In this document: in pieces, positions 13,177 to 20,136 of the stretch | Numbering within the stretch: position 1 is the first letter of the stretch | Layout: each line of letters opens with the position of its first letter | Source of the DNA: Geodermatophilaceae bacterium | GTDB lineage: Bacteria; Actinomycetota; Actinomycetes; Mycobacteriales; Geodermatophilaceae | Reading direction: 5' to 3' | DNA length: 20,482 bases | NCBI GenBank assembly: GCA_013696785.1 | Contig: JACCXW010000276.1 | Location: 1-20,482 of the forward strand | The notes under the pieces: generated by a model | The model's input: the letters and a program-made list of their open reading frames with translations, nothing else | The model's database searches: none | What the model was told of the DNA's origin: nothing | Position numbers and translations under genes: made by a program

Positions 13177-14367
13177 ATGATTGCCCGGCTGGCATCCCGC
13201 ACGTCTGCGCCTGGCTCCACGTCCTCACTGCGCGCGGCCAACCAGCGCCGGGTCATCGATGCGTTGCGGGAAGCCACCGGGAATGCGCCGATCTCGCAGG
13301 CGGACATCGCCCGGACGACACACCTCGCCCCGGCCACGGTCTCCAACATCGTGCGGGAGCTGGCCGGGGTCGGTCTGGTCGAAACCACCGGCGGGGCCGG
13401 GCGGCGAGGCACCGAGGTGCGGATCTCCCGGCAGGCGGGGCTCGTCGCCGCCGTGGACTTCGGGCACCGCCACCTCAGGGTGGCCGTCGGGGACCTGGGC
13501 GGCACGGTGCTTGCCGAGGACCGGTTACCGCTCGCGCCGGACCACGACCACGAGCACGGACTCGGCATCGCCGAGCAGATGCTCGGCGGTCTGCTGGACG
13601 CGATCGGCGCCGGTACTGCCGACGTGCTCAGCGTGGGGATGGGTCTGCCGGCCCCGGTCGGTCAGGACGGACTCGTGATTTCGTCGTCGATCCTGCCGGG
13701 CTGGGTCGGCGTGGACGCAGCCGCCGCCGCGGGAGACCGCTTCGCGAAACCGGTTCACGTCGACAACGACGCGAACCTGTGCGCGCTTGCGGAGCACCGC
13801 GTGGGGGCGGGAATCGGACACGACTGCATGGTCTACCTCAAGGTGTCCTCCGGCGTCGGCGCCGGCATTCTCATCGATGGCCGGCCGTTTCGCGGCAGCG
13901 CCGGTACGGCGGGGGAGATCGGGCATCTCACCTTCGACGAGAACGGCCCGATCTGCAGGTGCGGCAGCCGCGGCTGCCTCGAGGCGTACACGTCGGTGGG
14001 CATGCTGCAGGAGATGCTGCACCTGCAGCACCCGGACACCTCGATGACCGACCTGGTGGCAGCGGCGAACGGTGGTGATCTCGCGGTTCAGCGCGCGTTC
14101 GAGGACGTCGGCAGCCGGCTCGGCTGGGGGATTGCGGCCATCGCCAACCTGCTCAACCCCTCCTGTCTCGTGATCGGCGGAGACATGGCGCTGGCCGGCG
14201 GCCTGCTGCTCGAGTCCGTACGCGACGGCGTACGGCGACATGCCCTGGCACCGGTGTCCTCGACCTTGACGTTGGCGCTGGGCGCGCTGGGCGAGCGTTC
14301 GGCGGTGATGGGGGCGCTGCTGCTGGCGCTGGACAGCACCGAACTCGCGCTCCCCGCGGCCGGCTGA
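13177..14367 (+). CDS. ROK family transcriptional regulator (XylR/NagC-like)
   Basis: A 396-aa protein with an N-terminal winged helix-turn-helix (about residues 22-72: NQRRVIDALREATGNAPISQADIARTTHLAPATVSNIVRELAGVGLVE) and a C-terminal ROK sugar-kinase-like domain. The ROK part shows VDFGHRHLRVAVGDLGG, HVDNDANLCALAEHRVGAG, GVGAGILIDGRPFRG, the zinc motif H250...C260-R-C262-G-S-R-G-C267-L-E, and NLLNPSCLVIGGD. Members bind a sugar or sugar phosphate and release DNA. Length is normal. Its position divergent from a sugar importer, with paired palindromes between, makes it the likely repressor of both. It ends 12 bp before the convergent methyltransferase stop. Confidence 0.93.
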   Translation: MIARLASRTSAPGSTSSLRAANQRRVIDALREATGNAPISQADIARTTHLAPATVSNIVRELAGVGLVETTGGAGRRGTEVRISRQAGLVAAVDFGHRHLRVAVGDLGGTVLAEDRLPLAPDHDHEHGLGIAEQMLGGLLDAIGAGTADVLSVGMGLPAPVGQDGLVISSSILPGWVGVDAAAAAGDRFAKPVHVDNDANLCALAEHRVGAGIGHDCMVYLKVSSGVGAGILIDGRPFRGSAGTAGEIGHLTFDENGPICRCGSRGCLEAYTSVGMLQEMLHLQHPDTSMTDLVAAANGGDLAVQRAFEDVGSRLGWGIAAIANLLNPSCLVIGGDMALAGGLLLESVRDGVRRHALAPVSSTLTLALGALGERSAVMGALLLALDSTELALPAAG

Positions 14368-14379
14368 CCCGTTCCCGGC

Positions 14380-15228
14380 TCAGGCGTCAGGGCGGCGCCC
14401 GACGTAGACGGTGCGGGCGGCCAGCAGGTACAGGTCCGATCGGACGGATCGGTGTACGGCGTCCTCCGGGTCGGTCAGTCGACGCAGGATGTCGCGGTCC
14501 TCGGCACTGACGAGATCCTCGAGTCCGTCCCGCTCGAGCAGGCTCCGAAGCCGGCCGATGACGTACTCGCTCTCGCCCGGCCCCAGCGGCGCAGGCAGGT
14601 CGATCAGGAACGATCTGGCGGTGACGTCGACCAGTCCAGCGTGGCGCAGGGCGGTGGACCAGCCGTAGGCCATCGGCAGCGCTCCGCCTAGGTCGCGGCG
14701 CATCCGGGTGAACCACCGGTCGTGGGCGGCGTCCAGGCGGATCTCCAAGCCAGGCTCGCCGATCCCGAGATCCCACGGCAGGCTGCGGCTCTGCAACCCG
14801 CCCTCGCCCAAAGCCAACCGTCCGCCTGGCGCAAGCCGGGTGGCGAGATCGGTCACCACGGACTGCTGATCCGGGAGGTGATGGAGTACGCCGCTGGCCC
14901 AGATCAGATCTGCCGACGCAGGTGGAATCGGCAGTTCGGTGCCGAGGTCGGCGAGCACCGTCTCCACGCCGGTGTGCCGACGGGTGGCCGCCAGCAACGC
15001 CGGCTCGCCGTCCACGGCCACGAGCCGAGCGTCCGGCGCGGCGGCGCTGAGGGCCGCGGTCATGCCACCGGCCCCGCAGCCGACGTCGTAGATCACCCGC
15101 TCCGGCCCGGTCAGCAACCAGCCGGCGATCTGCGCCGTGACGTCCGCCTCGATCTCGTCTGCCCGCGCAAGGGCATCGAGCATCGCCGACCAGTCCAGAT
15201 CCGCTGTTCCGCCGTGTTGGTGGGCCAT
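14380..15228 (-). CDS. class I SAM-dependent methyltransferase
   Basis: A 282-aa cytoplasmic methyltransferase of unknown substrate. Motif I VIYDVGCGAGGMTAAL (about residues 45-60) binds SAM, LVAVDGEP holds the acidic ribose-binding residue, and SADLIWASGVLHHLPD plus LAPGGRLALGEGG are motifs II-III-like. The second half (RRDLGGALPMAYGWSTALRHAGLVDV onward) resembles the lid and C-terminal part of UbiE/MenG-like or small-molecule methyltransferases. The N-terminus has two histidines (MAHQHGG). ATG 15226-15228 has AGGAGG five bases upstream. It is divergent from znuA; the Zur-box palindrome lies 52 bp upstream of its start, so zinc control is possible. Confidence 0.88.
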   Translation of the reverse strand: MAHQHGGTADLDWSAMLDALARADEIEADVTAQIAGWLLTGPERVIYDVGCGAGGMTAALSAAAPDARLVAVDGEPALLAATRRHTGVETVLADLGTELPIPPASADLIWASGVLHHLPDQQSVVTDLATRLAPGGRLALGEGGLQSRSLPWDLGIGEPGLEIRLDAAHDRWFTRMRRDLGGALPMAYGWSTALRHAGLVDVTARSFLIDLPAPLGPGESEYVIGRLRSLLERDGLEDLVSAEDRDILRRLTDPEDAVHRSVRSDLYLLAARTVYVGRRPDA

Positions 15229-15278
15229 CGCGCCTCCTCATCGAGAGTCGACAGTGAGGACTGCCGAGTCATGCGACT

Positions 15279-15308
15279 TTGACAATGATTGTCATCTTAG
15301 TTGAGAGT
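15279..15308 (+). promoter_or_regulatory. znuA: putative znuA promoter
   Basis: The consensus -35 TTGACA occupies 15279-15284. The best -10 at 18-bp spacing is the weak GAGAGT (15303-15308), eight bases from the znuA ATG. The -35 is almost entirely inside the Zur-box palindrome, so repressor binding would exclude RNA polymerase. The -10 assignment is uncertain. Confidence 0.4.
15280..15294. promoter_or_regulatory. Zur box (TGACAATGATTGTCA)
   Basis: A perfect 15-bp palindrome (7+1+7) matching 13 of 15 positions of the actinobacterial Zur consensus as I remember it, TGAAAATGATTTTCA. It lies 21 bp before the znuA start and overlaps its -35. Zur is encoded at the end of the same gene series, so zinc-dependent repression of znuACB is strongly expected. 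Confidence 0.85.
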
Positions 15309-15316
15309 TGTTCTCA
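15302..15316. promoter_or_regulatory. possible second, weak Zur box over the znuA start
   Basis: TGAGAGTTGTTCTCA has intact outer arms (TGAGA/TCTCA) but matches only 10 of 15 positions of the consensus. It lies 22 bp, two helical turns, from the strong box and ends on the A of the znuA ATG. Two Zur dimers on adjacent sites are known for other Zur targets; here it is a suggestion only. Confidence 0.3.
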
Positions 15317-16209
15317 TGAAGCCGACAACCTTCCTGGTTGCGTGCACCGCGCTCGCCCTGGCGGTCGCCGGCTGCGGGTCCGCCGGCTCCGTCTCAGGCG
15401 CCGGTGGAGAGGCACTGCGCGTCGTTGTCGGCTTCTACCCACTGCAGTTTCTCGCCGAGCGGATCGGCGGTGACAGTATCCAGGTCAGCAGCCTGGCCCA
15501 GCCCGGTGCGGAACCGCACGACCTCGAACTCACCCCGCAACAGATCGCCCAGGTCGCCGGGGCCGATGTCGTGCTGTACCTCGGCGGGTTCCAGCCCGCC
15601 GTGGACGACGCCGTGGCGCAGAATGCCGAGGATTCGGCCTTCGACGTACTCGGCGCGACCGACGTCACAGCAGAACCGAGCGAGAACGGCGAATCCGGTC
15701 CGGACCCGCATGTCTGGCTCGACCCGACCCGGTACGCCGAAATTGCCGGCGCCGTCGCCGACCGGATGGCCGAAGCCGACCCCGGCAACGCCGAGAACTA
15801 CCACGCGAACGGTGTCGCGCTCGGCAAGGACCTGACGGCTCTGGACGAGGAATTCCGGACGGGCCTCGAGGACTGCGACCGGGCTGAGATCGTCACGACG
15901 CATGACGCATTCGGCTACCTCGCCGGCCGCTACGACCTGGAGCAGGTCGCGATCGCTGGGTTGTCACCTGAGGACGAGCCGTCGCCGCAGACCCTGGACG
16001 AGGTTCGCCAGTTCGCCGAGGACCACGGCGTCACGACGATCTTCTACGAAGCGGCGGTAACGCCCGAGTACGCCGAAACCGTCGCCGAGCAGGTAGGAGC
16101 CGATACCGCCGTGCTCTCCCCCGTCGAGGTCGTGGACGACGGCGAGGACTACCTGTCCGTGATGCGCTCGAACCTCGCCACCCTGCAGGATGCATTGGGG
16201 TGCGGATGA
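15316..16209 (+). CDS. znuA: zinc ABC transporter substrate-binding lipoprotein ZnuA
   Basis: A 297-aa cluster A-I binding protein that captures zinc outside the membrane. The signal peptide ends in the lipobox AVAGC (Cys20). Metal ligands stand in the canonical order: H68 in EPHDLELTP, H132 in DPHVWLDP, H196 in TTHDAFGYLA, and an acidic residue in the VVDDGEDYL region near 274-277. The His-rich loop of proteobacterial ZnuA is replaced by a short acidic one (ENGESGPDP). The ATG at 15316 is chosen over the in-frame TTG at 15301 because it gives a standard lipoprotein start. Its stop overlaps znuC (ATGA). Manganese cannot be excluded by motifs, but the Zur box and the neighbouring zinc sensors favour zinc. 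Confidence 0.95.
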   Translation: MKPTTFLVACTALALAVAGCGSAGSVSGAGGEALRVVVGFYPLQFLAERIGGDSIQVSSLAQPGAEPHDLELTPQQIAQVAGADVVLYLGGFQPAVDDAVAQNAEDSAFDVLGATDVTAEPSENGESGPDPHVWLDPTRYAEIAGAVADRMAEADPGNAENYHANGVALGKDLTALDEEFRTGLEDCDRAEIVTTHDAFGYLAGRYDLEQVAIAGLSPEDEPSPQTLDEVRQFAEDHGVTTIFYEAAVTPEYAETVAEQVGADTAVLSPVEVVDDGEDYLSVMRSNLATLQDALGCG

Positions 16210-16982
16210 GCGACCACATCGTCGACGTACTGGGGGCCTCGGCTGCACTCGGCGGCCGGCCCATCCTGCACGGCGTCGACCTGACGCTCGACCCAGGCGA
16301 AGTCGTCACGCTGCTCGGCGCCAACGGTTCGGGCAAGTCCACCCTGGTCAGGGCCATCGTCGGGCTGGTCCCACTGACCGGCGGCACGGTCGCCCTGTTC
16401 GGGACGCCGTTGACGGAGTTCGCCGACTGGGCCCGCGTCGGCTACGTACCGCAGCGCGTTATGGCGGCCAGCGGCGTGCCGGCGACGGTGCGCGAAGTGG
16501 TCTGCGCGGGACGGCTGTCCGGCCGGCGGATCTTCACTCGCTTCGGTGCCGCCGACCGCGCCGCCGTCGACGACGCGCTGGACGTCGTGGGACTGCACCC
16601 GCTCGCCGGGGTGGGAGTCGCCCGGCTGTCCGGCGGCCAGCAGCAGCGGGTGTTGATCGCCCGAGCGCTCGCCGGGCGACCGGACCTGCTCATCCTGGAC
16701 GAGCCGATGTCCGGAGTCGACGCGGACAGCCAGGCCGCGATCGTGGCGGCGCTGCAGCGGATGACCGGCGCCGGTACGAGCGTGCTGGTGGTCCTGCACG
16801 AACTCGGCCAACTCTCCCCCCTGATCGATCGCTCGATGGTGCTGCGCGGCGGCCGGGTGGCCTACGTAGGGACGGCGCCGCCGGACCCGGCCGAGGACCG
16901 TGACGCCGACCACGACTTCCACCCGCCGGTCGCCGGCGGATTCGGCCTGTCCTCCTCGCCGCTGGGATCGGCGCGGCCGTGA
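16206..16982 (+). CDS. znuC: zinc ABC transporter ATP-binding protein ZnuC
   Basis: A 258-aa ATPase energising zinc import. Walker A GANGSGKST (about residues 38-46), Q-loop region VGYVPQR, signature LSGGQQQR, Walker B LLILDEP followed by MSGVDADSQ, and the switch histidine in VVLHE are intact. The last 30 residues (RDADHDFHPPVAGG) contain histidines, a usual feature of ZnuC tails. ATG 16206 overlaps the znuA stop by 4 bp; GTG 16200 is a less likely alternative. Its own TGA overlaps the GTG of znuB (GTGA). Confidence 0.95.
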   Translation: MSDHIVDVLGASAALGGRPILHGVDLTLDPGEVVTLLGANGSGKSTLVRAIVGLVPLTGGTVALFGTPLTEFADWARVGYVPQRVMAASGVPATVREVVCAGRLSGRRIFTRFGAADRAAVDDALDVVGLHPLAGVGVARLSGGQQQRVLIARALAGRPDLLILDEPMSGVDADSQAAIVAALQRMTGAGTSVLVVLHELGQLSPLIDRSMVLRGGRVAYVGTAPPDPAEDRDADHDFHPPVAGGFGLSSSPLGSARP

Positions 16983-17800
16983 GCTATCTGGCCCTGCCGT
17001 TCATCCAAAAGGCGCTGGTCGCCGCCGTACTGGTCGGCCTGGCCGCGCCCGCGGTCGGGACGTACCTCGTCCAGCGGCGACTGGCGCTGATGGGCGACGG
17101 CATCGGGCACGTCGCGCTGACGGGCGTGGCGTTGGGGTTCCTGCTCGGCACCTCTCCCGTACTGACCGCCGTGATTGTGGCGTCCCTCGGTGCGATCGCG
17201 ATCGAACTGGTCCGCGCCCGTGGCAAGGCGAGCGGCGACGTCGCGCTGGCGATGCTGTTCTATGGCGGGATTGCGGGAGGGGTGCTGCTGATCAGCCTCG
17301 AGCCCGGCGGCAACACGAATCTTCTGACCTACCTGTTCGGCTCGATCCTCACCGTCAATGCGCAGGACCTCGTCACCATCGGGGTACTGGCGGTCGGTGT
17401 CCTCGTGGTGGCGATCGGTCTGCGTCGGCAGTTGTTCTCGGTCTGCCAGGACGAGGAGTTCGCCCGAGTCTCGGGGCTGCCCGTGCCGCTGCTCAACATC
17501 GTGCTGGCGGTGACCGCAGCGCTGACTGTCACCGTCGCGATGCGCGTCGTCGGCCTGCTGCTGGTGAGCGCACTGCTCGTGGTGCCAGTGGCCGCAGCCC
17601 AGCAACTCACCCGCGGATTCGCGGCGACGATGACCGCCGCGATGGCCATCGGCGTCGTCGTATCGGTGGGTGGCGTCGTGGCGTCGTACCCGCTCGACGT
17701 CGGCCCCGGTTCGCTGATCGTGATTCTCGCCATCGCGGTCTTCGGCCTCGCGTCGCTGGCCGCGGCAGTGATGAGCCGTCGCAGGCCGGTCGCGGTGTAG
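16979..17800 (+). CDS. znuB: zinc ABC transporter permease ZnuB
   Basis: A 273-aa membrane protein of the ABC-3 family with about eight hydrophobic segments. Typical segments: FIQKALVAAVLVGLAAPAVGTYLVQRRLALMGDGIGHVALTGVALG (residues 8-53), LTYLFGSILTVNAQDL, FDEEFARVSG-type coupling region (DEEFARVSGLPVPLLN) and RVVGLLLVSALLVVPVAAAQQL. It forms the inner-membrane path for zinc. GTG 16979 overlaps the znuC stop, showing translational coupling. The TAG stop at 17798-17800 overlaps a possible GTG start of smtB at 17800. Confidence 0.95.
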   Translation: MSYLALPFIQKALVAAVLVGLAAPAVGTYLVQRRLALMGDGIGHVALTGVALGFLLGTSPVLTAVIVASLGAIAIELVRARGKASGDVALAMLFYGGIAGGVLLISLEPGGNTNLLTYLFGSILTVNAQDLVTIGVLAVGVLVVAIGLRRQLFSVCQDEEFARVSGLPVPLLNIVLAVTAALTVTVAMRVVGLLLVSALLVVPVAAAQQLTRGFAATMTAAMAIGVVVSVGGVVASYPLDVGPGSLIVILAIAVFGLASLAAAVMSRRRPVAV

Positions 17801-17810
17801 TGCTGCTGCG

Positions 17811-17816
17811 TACAGT
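17811..17816 (+). promoter_or_regulatory. smtB: putative internal -10 for smtB-zur
   Basis: TACAGT lies seven bases before the GTG at 17824, the spacing expected for a leaderless transcript. A clear -35 is not seen at 17-19 bp. If real, it would let smtB and zur be made independently of the Zur-repressed znuA promoter. Confidence 0.35.
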
Positions 17817-17823
17817 GATCGCC

Positions 17824-18174
17824 GTGACGCCAGCACCGGGCGCGGCGACTCGGGTTGACCCGTACGTGGACGCCGGCGAGCTGCTCAAGGCGCTGTCCGC
17901 GCCGGTACGCATCGCGATCGTCACCCAGTTGCACACGAGTGGTCCGGCGTGCGTCCACGAGCTGGTCGACGCCCTGCAGGTCGCCCAGCCGCTGGTGAGC
18001 CAGCACCTGCGGATCCTGCGCTCGGCCTCGATCGTCGAGGGCCGCCGCCGCGGCCGAGAGGTGGTCTACGCACTCGTGGACGAGCACGTCGCGCACATCG
18101 TCGCCGACGCCGTGGCGCACGTACAGGAAGACCGTCACGTGCACGACCAGCGGCACAATCAGGAAGGACGATGA
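17824..18174 (+). CDS. smtB: ArsR/SmtB family zinc-sensing repressor
   Basis: A 116-aa winged helix-turn-helix repressor: GELLKALSAPVRIAIVTQL, ACVHELVDALQVAQPLVSQHLRILRSASIVEGRRRGREVVYAL. The C-terminal helix keeps the SmtB alpha-5 zinc site with exact spacing: D86-x-H88, then H99 and E102, with further histidines (H105, H107, H111) in the tail. It releases DNA when zinc is abundant. The alpha-3 Cys pair is reduced to Cys43, so alpha-5 is the likely sensing site. GTG 17824 is preferred for its spacing to TACAGT; GTG 17815 and 17800 are alternatives. It precedes zur with an ATGA overlap, as the smtB-furB pair does in M. tuberculosis. Confidence 0.92.
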   Translation: MTPAPGAATRVDPYVDAGELLKALSAPVRIAIVTQLHTSGPACVHELVDALQVAQPLVSQHLRILRSASIVEGRRRGREVVYALVDEHVAHIVADAVAHVQEDRHVHDQRHNQEGR

Positions 18175-18557
18175 CTGCGCCGCTGCGCAGTACCCGGCAA
18201 CGGACCGCGGTCTCGGCCCTGTTGGGTGATCTTGAGGGATTCCGCAGCACCAAACAGATCCATCAGCTGCTGTGCGCGCAAGGCGACGCGGTGGGTCTGA
18301 GCACCGTCTACCGCACCCTGCAGGCAATGGCGGACGCCGGCGAGCTGGATGTCATCAAGACCGAGGACGAGTCGCTCTACCGCAAGTGCAGTGCCAGTCA
18401 TCACCACCACCTGGTCTGCCGTGGGTGCGGTCGGACCGAGGAGGTGGAGGGACCGACGGTGGAACGCTGGGCAGACCGGGTCGCCGCCGAGCACGATTTC
18501 GCCGACGTCAGCCACACGCTCGAGATATTCGGTAGCTGCGCCGGCTGCCGGCGCTAG
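18171..18557 (+). CDS. zur: zinc uptake regulator Zur (Fur family)
   Basis: A 128-aa Fur-family repressor. The DNA-binding half contains RSTKQIHQLLCAQGDAVGLSTVYRTLQAMADAGELD (recognition helix about residues 41-52). The dimerisation half has the regulatory histidines SASHHHHLVC (77-80) and the structural zinc site C83-R-G-C86 with C123-A-G-C126. Spacing agrees with mycobacterial FurB/Zur. Zinc-loaded Zur represses znuACB and usually paralogous ribosomal proteins. ATG 18171 follows GGAAGGA and overlaps the smtB stop. The TAG stop at 18555-18557 overlaps the stop of the convergent gene. Confidence 0.95.
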   Translation: MTAPLRSTRQRTAVSALLGDLEGFRSTKQIHQLLCAQGDAVGLSTVYRTLQAMADAGELDVIKTEDESLYRKCSASHHHHLVCRGCGRTEEVEGPTVERWADRVAAEHDFADVSHTLEIFGSCAGCRR

Positions 18558-18949
18558 GACCCGGTCAGTTCGCGGCGAACGTCGGCCGCCGCGGCGATCA
18601 CTGGCAGCAGCACCGACCGCAACCGGGTGGGATCGTCGTCGCGGAGCAGGCAGTACCGCAGCAGGACGTCCGCGTCCCCGTTCTCGGCTGGGATGAGCAC
18701 GATCCCGCCTAGCAACATGCTGGCGTTGCGCTCGTGCACCCACCGGTCCAGTGCCGGGGTCAGGGCCCGACCGGTCGCCGCCAGGCAGGTGATCGTGAGC
18801 AGCTCCACGCCCGCACCGAGCCGCCCGTGCTGGACGAAGCCCGGCACACCGTCCACGACGAACGTCTGGTCGCCTTCGGCATCGGAGACCAGCGACCCGT
18901 CGGAGACCTCGCCCAGGGCTGCTCGTACGACAGCGCCCGGGTCCATCAC
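18554..18949 (-). CDS. conserved hypothetical protein between zur and uppS (Rv2360c-position)
   Basis: A 131-aa soluble protein that I cannot assign confidently. Features are GDQTFVVDGVPGFVQHGRLGAGVELLTITCLAA, DRWVHERNASMLLGGIVLIPAENGDADVLLRYCLLRDDDPTRLRSVLLPVIAAAADVRREL. The pattern of a beta sheet flanked by helices and the phrase LLRYCLLRDD loosely recall YbjN/secretion-chaperone-like actinobacterial proteins, but this is a guess. From memory, M. tuberculosis has a gene of similar size (Rv2360c) in the same place and direction. GTG 18947-18949 has GAGAGG eight bases upstream; ATG 18946 is the next codon. It follows uppS by 38 bp, so both are probably one operon. Confidence 0.72.
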   Translation of the reverse strand: MMDPGAVVRAALGEVSDGSLVSDAEGDQTFVVDGVPGFVQHGRLGAGVELLTITCLAATGRALTPALDRWVHERNASMLLGGIVLIPAENGDADVLLRYCLLRDDDPTRLRSVLLPVIAAAADVRRELTGS

Positions 18950-18987
18950 CGGCTCAGCCTCTCACGCTGATCCGGTGGCCGTGCCGC

Positions 18988-19743
18988 CTACGCGGATCCG
19001 AACCGGCGCTGGCGGCCGGCGTATGCCTCGCAGGCCGACCAGAGCTGCCGCCGGTCGAAATCGGGCCAGAGCGTGTCCAGGAAAGCCAGCTCTGCATACG
19101 CCGCCTGCCAGATCAAGAAGTTGCTCGTGCGCTGCTCGCCGGAGCTCCGGATGAACAGGTCGACGTCGGGCATGTCCGGCTCGTCCAGGTAGCGCGCGAA
19201 CGTCTTTTCGTCGACGCGGTCCGGCCGCAGCCGCCCGGCAGCGACATCGCGCGCCAGCGCGGCCGCCGCGTCGGCTATCTCGGCTCGGCCGCCGTAGTTC
19301 ACGCACATCGTGAGGGTGAGCACGTCGTTGTCCCGAGTCAGCTCCTCGGCCACTTCGAGTTCCCGGATCACGCTGCGCCAGAGCTTGGGGCGCCGCCCGG
19401 CCCAGCGCACCCGCACTCCCAGTTCGTGCATCTCGTCGCGCCGACGCCGGATGACGTCGCGGTTGAAGCCCATCAGGAAGCGGACCTCCTCCGGCGAGCG
19501 CCGCCAGTTCTCGGTGGAGAACGCGTACGCCGACAGCCACCGCACACCGAGCTCGATCGCCCCCTCGACGCAGTCGAAGAGCGAGTGCTCGCCTGCTTCA
19601 TGCCCTGCCGTCCGAGGTAGTCCGCGCTGCTTCGCCCAGCGTCCGTTGCCGTCCATGACCAGCGCGACGTGCCGAGGCAGCAGCGCAGCCGGAATGTCCG
19701 GAGGCCGCGCCCCGCTGGCATGGCGGGCGGGCGGCCGGTTCAC
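18988..19743 (-). CDS. uppS: isoprenyl transferase (undecaprenyl diphosphate synthase type)
   Basis: A 251-aa cis-prenyltransferase that extends an allylic diphosphate with isopentenyl diphosphate to the long carrier lipid for cell-wall synthesis, acting at the membrane's inner face. Conserved regions: RHVALVMDGNGRWAKQRGLPRTAGHEAG (catalytic Asp31), LSAYAFSTENWRRSPEEV, TMCVNYGGRAEI, and DLFIRSSGEQRTSNFLIWQAAYAEL near the C-terminus with the FDRRQLW end. No start other than the GTG at 19741-19743 gives a normal N-terminus. That GTG overlaps the stop of the PIN toxin gene (GTGA) and has no ribosome binding site of its own, so translation is likely coupled to the toxin. Confidence 0.96.
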   Translation of the reverse strand: MNRPPARHASGARPPDIPAALLPRHVALVMDGNGRWAKQRGLPRTAGHEAGEHSLFDCVEGAIELGVRWLSAYAFSTENWRRSPEEVRFLMGFNRDVIRRRRDEMHELGVRVRWAGRRPKLWRSVIRELEVAEELTRDNDVLTLTMCVNYGGRAEIADAAAALARDVAAGRLRPDRVDEKTFARYLDEPDMPDVDLFIRSSGEQRTSNFLIWQAAYAELAFLDTLWPDFDRRQLWSACEAYAGRQRRFGSA

Positions 19744-20135
19744 GGGTCCATGCCGGGTGACCAGACATCGAGGCCGTGGAACCGGGCCGCGGAGGCCATC
19801 AGGCGGTCATAGGTCACCAGCGCAACGAGAGCACCGCCGAGGACTGTCGCTGCGGCGACATGAATCGCATCCGACGAACGGAGTTGCGCCGGCGCCATGC
19901 GACCGGCTCGGGCCAGGAGTGAGCGGTCCAGCGTCAGGAGTTCGACGCTGCCGAGGAGCAGATCGACTCGCTCTCGACCCTCGTCATCGGCATAGCGCAC
20001 CACCGCTCGGTAGAGCTCGGTCAGAACGAGTTCGCAACATGCGACGACGTGATCGGCAAGTGCGGTGCGCAGGGCCTCGCTTTCCGCTTCGACCCTGACG
20101 AGCTTCACCAGAGCGGACGTATCGACGTACAGCAC
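19740..20135 (-). CDS. vapC: PIN-domain ribonuclease toxin (VapC family)
   Basis: A 131-aa PIN domain: LYVDTSALVKL with Asp5, an acidic E40 in ELVLTELYRA, SSDAIHVAAA with Asp89 and LVTYDRLM with Asp110. The four acidic residues that bind magnesium are therefore present and the enzyme looks active; VapC toxins cut tRNA or rRNA. Length is normal. The GTG start at 20133-20135 is one base after the antitoxin's TGA, typical toxin-antitoxin spacing. The 3' end overlaps uppS by 4 bp. The target RNA cannot be deduced. Confidence 0.93.
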   Translation of the reverse strand: MLYVDTSALVKLVRVEAESEALRTALADHVVACCELVLTELYRAVVRYADDEGRERVDLLLGSVELLTLDRSLLARAGRMAPAQLRSSDAIHVAAATVLGGALVALVTYDRLMASAARFHGLDVWSPGMDP

Positions 20136-20136
20136 G

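Noticed and set aside
15301..15315. TTG start giving a ZnuA five residues longer
   Set aside because: It adds RVVL residues before a standard lipoprotein signal and has no ribosome binding site.
16149..17836. Minus-strand frames opposite znuC and znuB
   Set aside because: Shadow frames with His/Arg/Gln-rich composition opposite genes with full catalytic motifs.
18171..18557. Fur or peroxide regulator PerR instead of Zur
   Set aside because: Short 128-aa length, the CxxC pairs and the zinc-transport context with a Zur-type palindrome favour Zur.
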